This document shows, piece by piece, positions 54,055 through 64,000 of a DNA stretch of 64,000 nt (its first letter is position 1; every line of letters begins with the position of its first letter). The stretch comes from Diphasiastrum complanatum (lineage: Eukaryota > Streptophyta > Lycopodiopsida > Lycopodiales > Lycopodiaceae), in the NCBI GenBank assembly GCA_029204225.1, contig CM055098.1, positions 15,266,533 to 15,330,532 on the forward strand, written 5' to 3'. The translations under genes were made by a program, and so were the position numbers. The notes below the pieces were generated by a model. That model saw only the letters and a list, made by a program, of their open reading frames with translations. It was not told where the DNA came from and did no database searches.

Positions 54055-55319
54055 TTACCAAGGTGGGTAAAAGGTCAGGGCCAGTGTGGCCAATTGAACT
54101 GCGCCATTCTCGAATATTTTCATTACTTGATAGGGTCCGAGGCCGAAAAGTTTCAATTTGCCTTTCATGACCTTGCTCTGATACATCAATGCTAGGTCAC
54201 CTTTGTGTAAGTCCTTTTGTTTTAGGACATGGTCATGCCAGGCTTTGCGGCGTTTCTTTTTGGTGTGCAATGCATGCAAGGCAATGGTTTGGGTTTCACA
54301 TAAATTCATCAGTAAGCCTACTCGACGTTGGGTAGACTTACTTGTGTCTAATCGTTCCTTCACGACCACTCTTAGGCTAGGGACAATGAACTTAGCAGGC
54401 ATTACAGCCTCGAGTCCATAGACCAGTTGAAATGGGGTATGGCCAGTGGCAAGCTTATAGGTTGTTCGAAACGCCCATAAAGCTGCTTGGAGTTTATGTT
54501 CCCAATCGGACCTACTGGCTTCCACGGTCTTTGTGATAATATTGCACAAAATCTTGTTGGAAGATTCGGCCTGTCCATTACATCGGGGATAATAAGACGT
54601 ACTCTTGCGATGAACCACAAGGAATTCAGCTAGGAGTACTCGTATTGTTTCATTCATGAAGTGAGTTCCGCGATCAGTCACAAGTTCTAAAGGGCATCCA
54701 AAGCACGTGATGATGTTCTCATAGATAAACTTAGTTGTGCTGGCTGCATTGGCTACTCTAACGGCCTTCACTTCTACCACTTCGTAAAATAATCTATCGC
54801 CACTATAATATATCGGGCTTGACTTCCTCTAGCGGCTGGGTGGATGGGACCAACATAATCTATGCCCCATTTTTCGAAAGGATTTTTTGCTATGATAGGC
54901 TTTAAAGGCATAAACCCAAAATTTCTCGATTTTGTGGCTCTTTGGCAAACATCACAATGTTTCACAAAGGTTGCCACATCACGGTGTAGGGTAGGCCACC
55001 AAAATCCTTCTTGGAGGACGTTTCGAGTAGTAGCATTAGCTGCCAAGTGACCACCACCAATTCCTTCATGAGTTGTACTAATAATAGGTTTTATTTCATG
55101 GTCCAGTAGACATCTTCGAAGGATATGGTCTATTCCCATTTGATAAAGTTTTCCAGCTATTAAGCTATATGGGGCATCTTTTATTATCAACTTTCGTTGA
55201 TCTACGGAAGGTAGTGAAGGATCAAGTCGTGCCCTCACAAGATACTCAACTATATCGGCAGCCCATTCTGGAACTACATCAACATAAAAAAATATGAGCA
55301 TCCGAGAGTTCATCATCAA
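54055..55319 (-). pseudogene. Gypsy integrase
   Basis: 55319-54774: zinc-binding and core entry (GGGHLAANATTRNVLQEGFW, HCDVCQRATKSRN, PFEKWGIDYVGPI with the first Asp). 54780-54055: GCPLELVTDRGTHFMNETIR (second Asp), YYPRCNGQAESSNKILCNII (Glu), then AFRTTYKLATGHTPFQLVYG and a C-terminal region with PYQVMKIFENGAVQLATL. A single frame break sits at about 54778. Catalytic residues are present. Confidence 0.8.
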
Positions 55320-56426
55320 CTCCCACTTCTTCTCGACGTGTCGTCAATCTAGAAAGGTGGTTAGCCAAATAATGTTGTTTTTCGGTCCTAACCACTATCC
55401 AAAATTCAAACTCTTGAAGCTGTAAAAGCCATCGTGTAATACGGTCCGTCGTACAAGGTCGATTTACTATATATAACAATGGTTGATGGTCAACATAAAA
55501 GGCGAAAGGGTTGGCCAAAAGGTAATGTCGAAATTTCTTAATACTGAAAATCATAGCAAGGGCCTCCCGTTCGGTGGTAGTGTAGTTAACTTCGGCTTCA
55601 ATGAGCTGACAGCTCGCGAAGCGGATGGGAAAATCTTTCTTTTTCTCACCTGGTTGGGTCAACACGATCCCTATTGCATACTTAGATGCATCTGTGTGCA
55701 TGTGAAATTCGATGCTCCAATTTGGAGACCGTAGGATTGGGGCGGTGACCAAGGCTTGCTTAATCTTCTCGAAGGCGTCTAGGGCTTCATGTGTCCACTT
55801 AGGTTCAATAGTGAGGCGGTAGAGTGCCAAGGCCAATAATGCAAATAGTAATATAAAACATCTATAATAATTGGCACGGCCCATAAGGGTATAGACATCA
55901 CGCACTATTTTGGGCAGGGTCATCTCAATTAATACTTTGATCTTATTTGGATCAGTGGCAATTCCTTATTGCGATATGATATGTCCTAGCAAGATGCCAT
56001 GGATTACCCATATTTGCATTTGGCTGGGTTAAGAGAAATGCCATATCTTTGACATTGTTGCAGAACTCGTTCCAGATGATTTAAGCGATACCTACGGGCT
56101 GAACGTATACACAAATCATCAAGAAATACTTCTAAAAATTTCTGAAGAAACTCCTTGAAGGCATGTTGCATAACTCTCTGGAAGGTGCTTGGTGCATTAC
56201 ACAACCCAAATGGCATTACACGAAAAGCATAAGTCCTCCATGCGATTGCAAAGGCAGTTTTATGCTGGTCTTCAGGTGCTATTTTCACTTGGTTATACCC
56301 ATTGAATCCGTCGAGGAAACTATAGGCCTCTTCTCCTGCTATGTTGAGCACTCCTTCGGTAAAAGACAAGGGAAAGTGGTCCTTCTTTGTGACTGCGTTA
56401 AGTTTCTTAAGGTCTACACAAATCAT
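55279..56426 (-). pseudogene. Gypsy reverse transcriptase and RNase H
   Basis: RT (56426-56004): MICVDLKKLNAVTKKDHFPL, YSFLDGFNGYNQVKIAPEDQ, FAIAWRTYAFRVMPFGLCNA, EVFLDDLCIRS; the YxDD box is FLDD. RNase H (55923-55279): FHMHTDASKYAIGIVLTQPG, EREALAMIFSIKKFRHYLLA, FYVDHQPLLYIVN, ITRWLLQLQEFEFWIVVRTE. Stops separate the two and interrupt near 55970. The region upstream (56430-56745) holds the RT fingers with more stops. Confidence 0.8.
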
Positions 56427-56744
56427 GTTTTCCCGTTCTTTTTAGGCACAATCACAATTGGGGATACCTAGTCGGGATGCTCAATCTCATATATGAATCC
56501 AACTTCTAGTAACTTTTTCAAATCTTGTTGAATCAGTTCAGAGTAATAGGGGTTGCAGCGATAAGGTTGACTCATTTTCAGTTTGGCAGCATCGACTAAC
56601 GGTATGGTGTGCTGCACTACTTCAGGTGGTATTCCCTTCAGGTCCTTGTAGGACCATGCAAAACAATCGCGGTATTCTCATAGGAGGTCTCTTAGATCGA
56701 ATATTTCTTCAGTAGTAAGTTGTTCACCTATATAGACTATCTTC

Positions 56745-57446
56745 TCACCTTCTCCAGGATTGGCTAGATTCTCGATCCCAATTCTCCAATGTGATATGAT
56801 CTGTACCCCAGTCACGACGTTCTTTGGCTAAATTTAGCCAGGGTCTTCCTAACACAAGTCGGTAAGATGAGGTGGTTTTTGGAATATCTGAGTGTACAGG
56901 CGAATCCATAGGTTCTATTGGTCGATTGAGATCACCAATAGGGGCCTTAGCTTGCTCATATTGTATCCACTTTTTTACCTTGATATAACGATCTTTTTCT
57001 TTTTGTGGGTTGGGATACTCTCCTGGTCCAATGGATTTAGTGTAATTGCTTATAGTATGGGGTTGACTATGCTCCTCGTTCAAAATTCTCTCTACCACTG
57101 GGGACTCTTTCAAGTGTTGGGCACATGTTTGAACGTAGACAGAGGCTTCTGGTTTTGTGGATTTCGCTCTCCTATCATGTACAAGAGTAGCAAGGTTGAC
57201 AGGTGCGTCAACTTGTGGCTCTACTGGTCGGGATGGGAAATCTTCATAGCAATGGCCATGGCCACATTCCCTACAGATAGGTGTGTAGGTGCCTTTATAT
57301 GGGCACTCGACAATGCGGTGGTTCTCTCCATAGCCATAACATTGGATAGGTGCTCTATTTCCATAGAAACGTTGTTGTGTGATAAATAAAGGATAAATAG
57401 ACGCTTCAGTTATATTTGAGTAAAAACAGGATATAGACATTCTCAA
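56745..57446 (-). pseudogene. Gypsy gag end and protease remnant
   Basis: CYGYGENHRIVECPYKGTYT and CRECGHGHCYEDFPSRPVEP are two Cys/His knuckles; a charged linker follows, then YRLVLGRPWLNLAKERRDWG, the C-terminal protease motif (LLGRPWL). The DTG active-site block is missing, so the protease is internally deleted. Confidence 0.6.
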
Positions 57447-57651
57447 GGCCGAACTCTAGTTGAGGTCGAGAATCATGACTTGTGGCAGCAAGGTTTGCTG
57501 GGATGATTTGACGGTTCATCTGAGGCCCAGGCTGTCGCACTACTAAGGCTGGTGCTACGTTATTTGGTCCAGGTAGTGCTAAGTGTTGTTGGGGTGCTTG
57601 TTGGAATGTGGGCCTTTGGTAACTCGTAATTTGCATCCTCCAATGGTATTG

Positions 57652-58482
57652 TCATGCAATGGCTTGTATTCTTGGATTGTAGATACAAGTAGATGTATCA
57701 TGATTGTGGGTGTTGCAAAAGATGCAAAACCTTTGGGCTATCTGTCTATTCTGGGGACATTCATTCGCCATGTGATTTTGTTGGCATGTGGGACACCAAA
57801 CATTATCACGATTGGGAAATTGGTTGACAATAGGCCCTTGTGGTGTGGTATTTTGGAATTTCTGTTCAAAATCTTTGGATATCTTATCCAATTGTGCCTG
57901 GTGGGTTTTATTCATGGTTTCAAGTTGTTGTAACACCAATTGTGTGGCAACATCGGTAGAGGATCCTTCACCTTGAGATCTATGGCCCTCACACTCTTTA
58001 TTAGAGATGTCTATCTGTACCCAATCTTGGATTACCCTCTGCCATTTCTTCTCTATGAGTATTTCTGCCAAGTTTATCGGGGGCTTGTCTCCTTCCGTTC
58101 TAGTCACGTCACCCTGAGAGGTCACTCTACAATCTATCTGTGGTTGACTCCAAGTTTGGTATGTTCTAAGTAGCTCATCATCCATGACATCATGGCTTAT
58201 CGATTCTTGCCTTCGATTTCTAGTATTGAAATCATTCTCTTGTGACCAACATCCATCCTCTGAATGGCCACGCTCTCTATAATATCTGAAAAAGGTGTTG
58301 GGATATGCAGGTGAACCTCCTACAAAAGTGGGACTATTAAGTGGTGATTTACCACGTTGGAATGTGAGATTGGGAATGTACGAATGTAAGCTTTGGAAGA
58401 AGAAATTGGGGAATGAGATATGGGGAGGTGGAATATTGAGACTTGAAATTCCTAGCCCCATAAGTAAGTGTGGAAAGGACAC
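57652..58482 (-). pseudogene. Gypsy gag, C-terminal half
   Basis: A 276-residue frame: Pro-rich start, TQLVLQQLETMNKTHQAQLD helix, then CPTCQQNHMANECPQNRQIA and FCIFCNTHNHDTSTCIYNPR knuckles. It continues into 57636-57406 (Gln/Pro-rich) after a frame break. The N-terminal gag domain is not seen to the right of 58482. Confidence 0.65.
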
Positions 58483-58728
58483 TCCACAAGCTTCTATAAA
58501 GAGAAGCCCTTTCTATGTAATTTCTATCCTTAATGTAAGAGAGCTAAGTGCTACCATTTTGGGTCCACTTGTGCTAATTTTGGTGTGTGGCTAATTATAG
58601 TCGGCTAAATGCTTATTGCTTTTGTTTCTAAGTTCTTGTTATTTTAGCCCATGTGCTTAATCATTGTGTGTTTCTGATTTAGTGGAGCTTTTTAGAGAGT
58701 TTGTGGAGTGTATGAGTGAGTAGAGAGG

Positions 58729-58832
<104 letters not shown>

Positions 58833-59363
58833 AGGTGTGGAAGAGTGTGTTAGAGTTAGTGTGGTTTTGGTTTTAAAGTTAGTCCTATTTGGTTTTAGTT
58901 GTGTTTTCAAGGCATCTTGCTTGCATGTAGAAATAGTGTTAATCCTTTTTGTTTTGCATGCATCTTCAAGGCTCCTAGGTTCGAGCCCTACTTCCCGTGC
59001 TACAAACGACTTAGGAGGAGAAGGTGGAAGCCTTCAACTTCTTGACAACAAAGAACGTATAAGGTTTTTTATCTTAAGACTCTATTAAGTCCAAAACCCG
59101 CTCTGATACCACTCAAGGATATGCCACTTGTTTTTGGGCCCATGTGCTTGCTAGGTGGCGTCCATAAGGCCCGCCACTCAGCAAGGTCAAAAGGAAAAGA
59201 AATGGTGTGGGATGGGGGGTAAAGGCTCCATCTTCTCCATTGAGGAGTTTAATTGTGGCTTAGTCTCCTTGAGTTGTAGTCTCAAGCTCCCTAAGCCACT
59301 TTCTAGCGAAGCTCTTGCCGTTTTTCCTTTGAATTTTTCCTTAGTGCGCCATGCCACCCTGCT

Positions 59364-59900
59364 ATGCCCTCAGGTGAAGGACCGTCTTCACCTCTTCCTC
59401 CTCCTGATGTAAATACCAATCAACTTGTACAGGCCTTGAATTTGCTGCAAAACCAAATCTTGGATATGCAAGCTAAGCATGTTGCGACCGAGCAAGAGTG
59501 GCATTCTTCTACACACTCACGATCCACTCTCCTTTATCCTATGTTTAATCCGGAATTCTTTTCGGGTGAAAAGAAGGACCGGCATCCAGATGTTGTACTG
59601 TCATGGATCAATTAGTGGAATAGCTACTTTTCCATGCACGACTTGCCTGATAGTACAAAGATTGCCTCTACCCTCATGTTTTTGCACAATAAGGCGTTTG
59701 CATGGTGACAAGATCTGAAGGAAAGGGTTGGTGCCCCTTCCACGTGGGATGCCTTTCAAGAAGCCTTTAAAACGGCTTTCCTTTTGGTTTTGGATGACTT
59801 TGAGCATTGGCGGCATTTCAACACCAGATGGGTACTAGGCCGTTAGATGCCTATATTCAAGAGTTCCAAGAAATTTTTCCCCAATTCGCTTCGCGAATCA
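59364..59900 (+). pseudogene. Gypsy gag, plus strand, truncated
   Basis: NLLQNQILDMQAKHVATEQE, then FNPEFFSGEKKDRHPDVVLS and, across an in-frame TAG, NSYFSMHDLPDSTKIAS, LMFLHNKAFAW, TWDAFQEAFKTAFLLVLDDF and QEFQEIFPQFASRI form a retrotransposon gag domain. It breaks at about 59900 where a minus-strand copia begins. A different gypsy lineage from that at 54-58 kb. Confidence 0.7.
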
Positions 59901-61175
59901 ATTGATGCTACTTAAGGAACTTGGAAGACCTATCACAATCTTCTTTCTAGCCATTGCCTCCAATGACTTGAAGTTGAGGTGTCCCATCCTTTTATGCCAA
60001 ACCTCTTGAATAGGTATTTGCTCTCTTGCAATGCATCCAACTTGGTTAGCAATAACACAAGCATATAGTTTGAACAACTTCCCTTGCCTTTTACCTTTTG
60101 CAATCAAGATACCTTCCTTTTGATCATACAAGCATCTCCATCAAACTCAACCTTGAGGCCTTTAGTTAGCAATTGACTCACACTAAACAAATTCTTGGTA
60201 ATAGATGGAATAAACAAAACATCCTCCAAATGAACATTTCTATTTGTAGAGAGTGAAATAGGAATTGTACCAATCCCTTTGATTGCACACTCACCATCAT
60301 TGGTCGTGTAGATCACTCTCTTGTCATCTCCATATGCCAACAAAGAAGTGAAGTACTCTTTGTGAAAAGTCATGTGTGAACTTGCTCCACTATCAATCCA
60401 CCATGGATTTAGATCTCCATTATTAGCAAGCATACATGAAGACAACACAAAAGCATCATCATTTGCATCTTGAACATCCAAACCATCTTCATCAAGAGTA
60501 AGATTACCTTGCTTGTCTCCTTGATCTCTCTTCTTCTTGTAGCACTCACTTGCAAAGTGTCCTTTGATGCCACAATAGAAGCACTTGAGCTTTGATCTAT
60601 CTTTCTTTTTGCCATTTGAAGAAGCCTCCCCTTGATCTTGCCCTTTAGACCACTTACTTTTGCTTTTTCCCTTGAATTTTCCCTTGATGAACATAGCCTC
60701 GTCTCCAACTTGAGATGTGAACGCTTGAAGTTGTAGAGCCTCTCTACAAAATAGAATCAAAGATTCAATTAAATTGAGATTAAACTTACTTGTAAACCAC
60801 AAAGTAAACAATCAAAAAACAATAAAGGTTAAGAGCTTATGATTGGATGCAATCCATGAGATTCCATAAAAGCTTTAAGGCCGGCATATCCATGATCATA
60901 GCCGTGTTTGTACTCGGCCATGGTCATGTGTCTTCCAAAATCACTAATAGTTTAGCAATAAAAAACATTAACAATCTCACTACAAAAATAGAATCATAGT
61001 AAAAGACTTTGAACAATGTTAGCATGAGCATCCAACAATCCATTACAAGCTCTCCTTCCTTAATGCTCTCATCAATGCAAGCTAACTCGTCATTCAACAC
61101 TCTCAAAGTAAAAGTATTTGGACTTTCTTCATTCTTTTGCAAACAAGAAAAGATTTGCCTTCTTAGAGTCAGCAC
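59898..61175 (-). mobile_element. Ty1/copia remnant, gag to GAG-pre-integrase, minus strand
   Basis: From the right: gag (LRRQIFSCLQKNEESPNTFT, 61170-61080), a gap without clear coding, gag end with GDEAMFIKGKFKGKSKSKWS and zinc knuckle CFYCGIKGHFASECYKKKRD (60600-60540), protease NPWWIDSGASSHMTFHKEY (60410), FSVSQLLTKGLKVEFDGDAC, and GAG-pre-integrase EVWHKRMGHLNFKSLEAM (60000). The largest frame, 60811-60104, is open for 235 residues. Integrase and pol are absent. Confidence 0.8.
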
Positions 61176-61720
61176 TTGCCAGCTGGAGGAAGAAACTGTA
61201 GAGTACTTGTTCTTTCATTGTCGCAGAGCACTCTGGACGGAGCTTGCGCATTTCCTTCGCCATTGGAGCTTTCCCCATTCTATTGGGATTGACAACATTC
61301 TGCTGGGCGACCCTGCACTTATCTGTCGCTCTGATCTTACCTTTTGGCATGTCTGCAGGTTACCGGTTTTATGGAAGATCTGGACAATTCGGAATCAGCA
61401 GGTTTTTGAGGGTTCAGCTCTCTCTATCACTTCGTTTGCGTGTTTCCGTTTTGCTACTTTCTTTATGCATACTACTTAGTTACTTGTAGAACTGCCCCTC
61501 TTCGCGGAGTGCGTTACTTGTACAGTTTGCCTTTTTGGGCAATGTTCTGAACTGACCTGGTGTTGCCTACTTTAACTTTTGCGCCTGTACATTTGTGAGA
61601 ATATACTAGTATGTCCATCACAGTGGGGTGTATGGGTAGAGTTGTTGACAATGACATTGCCCAAGTTGTATATGTTGTACATAACAACCAATGGTTGCTT
61701 AACATGTATGAAAAAAAAAA
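61150..61720 (+). mobile_element. LINE 3' end with zf-RVT domain and poly-A
   Basis: The plus-strand frame from about 61150 reads TCQLEEETVEYLFFHCRRAL then WTELAHFL and LWKIWTIRNQQVFEGSAL, the zinc-binding domain found after RT in plant LINEs (C-x-EET-x-x-HLFF-x-C...W...RN-x-x-VF). About 240 bp of 3' UTR end in a poly-A (61710-61720). The left border abuts copia gag on the opposite strand. 5' truncation is typical of LINE insertions. Confidence 0.7.
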
Positions 61721-61891
61721 ACTAGTATAGCTTGCAAAAAAAAAAAGGACCGGGGTACCAAGGAGCACTATCCTCAAACCTCTCGTGTAGAATAAGCACC
61801 CACCACCCTGGGTGGATAAGGGGGTGGGGCAGGGGCAGTGCAATCGCAATGGATAGCGCTGCCTCTCGACAAGAGCATATGAAGATCGGGA

Positions 61892-61895
<4 letters not shown>

Positions 61896-61927
<32 letters not shown>
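61896..61927. repeat. (GA)n tract in the probable 5' UTR of gene B
   Basis: GA run ending about 24 bases before the gene B start codon, followed by further purine-rich sequence; parallels the GA tract ahead of gene A. Confidence 0.75.
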
Positions 61928-61931
<4 letters not shown>

Positions 61932-61950
61932 AAGAGGAGAAGATAGAGAG

Positions 61951-62203
61951 ATGGTGAGCTTGACGAGCTTTGGTTACAGAGCAAGTGTAGTAGCGGCACA
62001 GGAAGGGGCGCTTCTCCTGGCCTACCATCCCCCATCTGCAGCAGCAGGACGTAAAGCAGCTGCTGTTTTAGTGGCACAATCAAATGAAGGCAGCAGCTGC
62101 AGCAGGAGGAGGCTCCATTGTTGTGTTTGGGCAAAGCAGGGAAGTTGCAACAGGCTGAGACTAAGGGTCCTTAATGTCGCTTCCAAACTTGCCAAGAGCC
62201 CAG
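61951..62203 (+). CDS. Gene B exon 1: probable chloroplast rhodanese-like protein, transit peptide
   Basis: The ATG at 61951 opens MVSLTSFGYRASVVAAQEGA, a Ser/Ala/Arg-rich N-terminus with few acids, typical of a plastid transit peptide, and runs 84 codons to CCAG|gtattg. The frame is open further upstream only through the GA repeat, so this ATG is preferred. The assignment to the STR14-type rhodanese-like family rests mainly on exon 2 and on the transit peptide; the rhodanese domain lies outside the window. Phase 1 at the donor. Confidence 0.55.
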
Positions 62204-63374
62204 GTATTGAATTATGATGTCATATTCTAGCTACATTTCGCTCATAGTACAGCTGCCTGCTACTCTATTCTGGTGTCTTCTTTACTTATTTTTGTCTCGT
62301 ATGCGCTCATTTGTGAAGCGGGATGAATTCGAATTTCTGACTGAAGGAGAGGAAGGAAATTCACCTTTTTTATAAGACGTCTTTTTTTACTTTTCGTAGA
62401 TATTTCAACGTATACAAATCTCGCCTTATAGCTTTAAGTTCGAGTTATGGATGAATGTAAATTTACAAATAAAACAATCAACACTGGTCAGAATAAGCAA
62501 CACTTAGAAGACAGATTGATTACAGTAAATTATAATAACTTCTACTTGGTATCCGAGCAGATTGCAAATGAATTGGATAACTTATAGATATACAATATAC
62601 AGGCTACCTTTGCAGATGGGGACTTGTTCTTATGACATCAGGCTCATTGAAAGATTTAATGGGAACGATTTTCACTAGCAGGAATCAAAGTTAAGATGGT
62701 TCTATTTGGAAAGAACCTATGGAATGTCATGGATAATACTGAGATCAGACCTGAAGCAATGTTGCAGCTATCGCACGTTGGATAAGACAAGATGGAAAAG
62801 CCCCATCTCTGATTACCTCGAGTATGAGGGATTCACAAGCGCCAAGTATGAACACAAATCACAGTTATGGAGTTGTTTAAGAATAGAAAACAAGAAATAC
62901 TCAGTAAATAGCAATCTCCAACTAAGAATGCTGAAGTCAATAGCTGATGTAAGAGTAAGGAGTCTCCAAGCTAAGACTCAAGAGTAAACCAAATCATAAG
63001 CTAATGCATGAATATCTCTACCACCCTATTTAGAGTGTATTGAAGGACCGTCCTTATCTAAACTCAGGGCCTAGTACTTAATTAAGGATAGACCCAAACA
63101 TGTTTGAGCAATTGTGAGTGTCCATCGTTCAAAAGTCGTTCTTTTAAATTACTAGTTAAATCATGAAATTGTGCTTTTCATGTGTAATGGCTCTATTCAG
63201 CATTCGCCGGAACTCATTGGTGGTTTGGCTTTACTTGATCCATTGTTTACATGTAAACGTTAACAATTATAACCTTCCTCTTATGTGATTGGCACATTAT
63301 CATGGATCTATTGTTTATTTTTTCAATGTGATTTGCTACTCTCATGTTTGTTGCTTATTTGATTCATTTTACAG
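62204..63374 (+). other. Gene B intron 1, no feature seen
   Basis: About 1.17 kb bounded by gtattg and ttttacag. No transposon is recognised. The open frame at 62706-62987 has no known motif. Confidence 0.45.
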
Positions 63375-63421
63375 CTGACGAGGATTGGAAAATAAAACGA
63401 GAAACTCTCTTAAAAAATAAG
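63375..63421 (+). CDS. Gene B exon 2
   Basis: Bordered by ttttacag|CTG and AAG|gtatgt, 47 bases; with the overhang of exon 1 it gives 16 codons, ADEDWKIKRETLLKNK, ending in phase 0. In STR14-like proteins a segment of the form (A/E)-x-DWK-x-KRE-LL precedes the rhodanese domain. This is recalled, not searched. The following exon must lie beyond 64000. Confidence 0.5.
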
Positions 63422-63853
63422 GTATGTTTATTCAATTGCAACATTCAAGTTGCTGGCACTTAGTTCTTAGAACAATTAGGCCTGACATTGAGAATTTGTA
63501 AACTGGATATATGTTATGCATTTTGATCTCTCATTATTTTCTTGCTAAAGAATGCGGATTTCATGTAAAGGTCAACTATTGTTGTTTTTTTTCTAGCATC
63601 AAGTAGAGTACACATGCGGTTTTGTTTGGTTGTCTTTTCATCTTTGGCCCCCTACTACTTTAGTTAGTCCCAAATCCATTAGATAACCAATAAACATGGC
63701 ACTCCTATATATAGTTGTTGTAGGAAACCAACGAGTAAGGTTAGTTGCTAATCACATTCAATCATGGCAATCATTGAATTCGTTTATGAGAAAGTTGAAC
63801 AAGCAACCTTGATGCTAAAGGAGGAGCAATAAAGAAGGCAACGAGTGCTCAAT
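63422..63853 (+). other. Gene B intron 2, no coding feature seen
   Basis: AT-rich intron sequence up to the LTR fragment. No exon with the expected rhodanese start (VRSV-x-x-KEAL-like) is present. Confidence 0.4.
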
Positions 63854-64000
63854 GAACCTCCCAACCATAGGCACCCCCTCTTTGAGTCCTTCTACCTGCT
63901 ATTCCCGTCAGCTGGCACATGGCATCCACCTGTGGGTGATCAGTCCATATGGCATGCATGGCCCCTGTGACCTGTGAATACTGAGTGACTCATAGGGTAC
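63854..64000 (-). mobile_element. LTR fragment of the TRIM-like family, minus strand
   Basis: The reverse complement of 63854-64000 matches 40066-40208 closely (gtaccctatgagtcactcag, ggccatgcatgccat, gactgatcacccacaggtgg, ctgacgggaatag.aggtag). It includes the aagg of the second LTR copy (40542-40560). The LTR's 3' end is missing at 63854 and its 5' part continues past the window. It sits antisense in intron 2 of gene B. Confidence 0.8.

Larger units (their letters stand above)
54055..58482 (-). mobile_element. Ty3/gypsy retrotransposon, minus strand, gag to integrase
   Basis: Gag, zinc knuckles, protease end, RT, RNase H and integrase follow each other from right to left on the minus strand with a few frame breaks. 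It is the most complete gypsy here. Domain order and the 'CPTCQQNHMANECP' knuckle relate it to the plus-strand gypsy at 1-4 kb ('CPICSQHHTANECP'), suggesting one family. A reverse-complement PBS (ctctgataccactc, 59100-59113) lies to its right and may be its own. Confidence 0.8.

Noticed and set aside
62706-62987. A 93-codon frame in intron 1 of gene B
   Set aside because: Exons 1 and 2 of gene B join in phase without it and it has no known motif.

Overview
The window is nuclear DNA of a vascular plant with a large, transposon-bloated genome. It holds two host genes with spliceosomal introns, long (GA)n tracts, and debris of almost every plant transposon class: Ty1/copia, Ty3/gypsy, LINE, Penelope-like, CACTA, hAT and a miniature LTR element. 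A host intron of about 15.7 kb and a Chlamys/Naiad-like Penelope element point to a fern, lycophyte or gymnosperm rather than a compact angiosperm; this is inference.

Host genes. Gene A (5563-36782, +) is a six-exon gene whose splice phases all agree and which encodes 250 residues. It appears to belong to a plant protein family of unknown function. Its 753 coding bases are spread over 31.2 kb because introns 1, 3 and 5 are packed with mobile DNA. Gene B starts at 61951 (+); two in-phase exons resemble the N-terminus of a chloroplast rhodanese-like protein (STR14 type), and the rest lies outside the window. Both genes have a (GA)n tract just upstream of the start codon.

Layout. 1-537: right end of a CACTA element with palindromic G-box subterminal repeats. 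970-4190: gypsy gag-protease-pol start. 5563-36782: gene A. Intron 1 holds a copia 3' end, a Penelope-like element split by a 2.9-kb hAT, and a 411-bp hAT MITE. Intron 3 holds an antisense LINE RT and a LINE with only ORF1. Intron 5 holds a minus-strand gypsy, a decayed copia, an 833-bp deletion derivative of the intron-1 hAT, and a 6.26-kb hAT with a perfect 8-bp target duplication. 39784-40678: miniature LTR element. 42-49 kb: copia fragments in both orientations. 49452-51180: a multi-exon reading frame joining a CENH3-like histone fold to a Ulp1/C48-type cysteine protease, with a small two-exon convergent gene beside it. 51.8-61.7 kb: copia, gypsy and LINE remains. 61951-63421: start of gene B. 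63854-64000: an LTR fragment of the 39.8-kb family.

Most promising observations: (1) the CENH3-like/C48 protease fusion; (2) the Penelope-like element with GIY-YIG endonuclease N-terminal to the reverse transcriptase, cut in two by a hAT; (3) the nested insertion history inside the introns of gene A.
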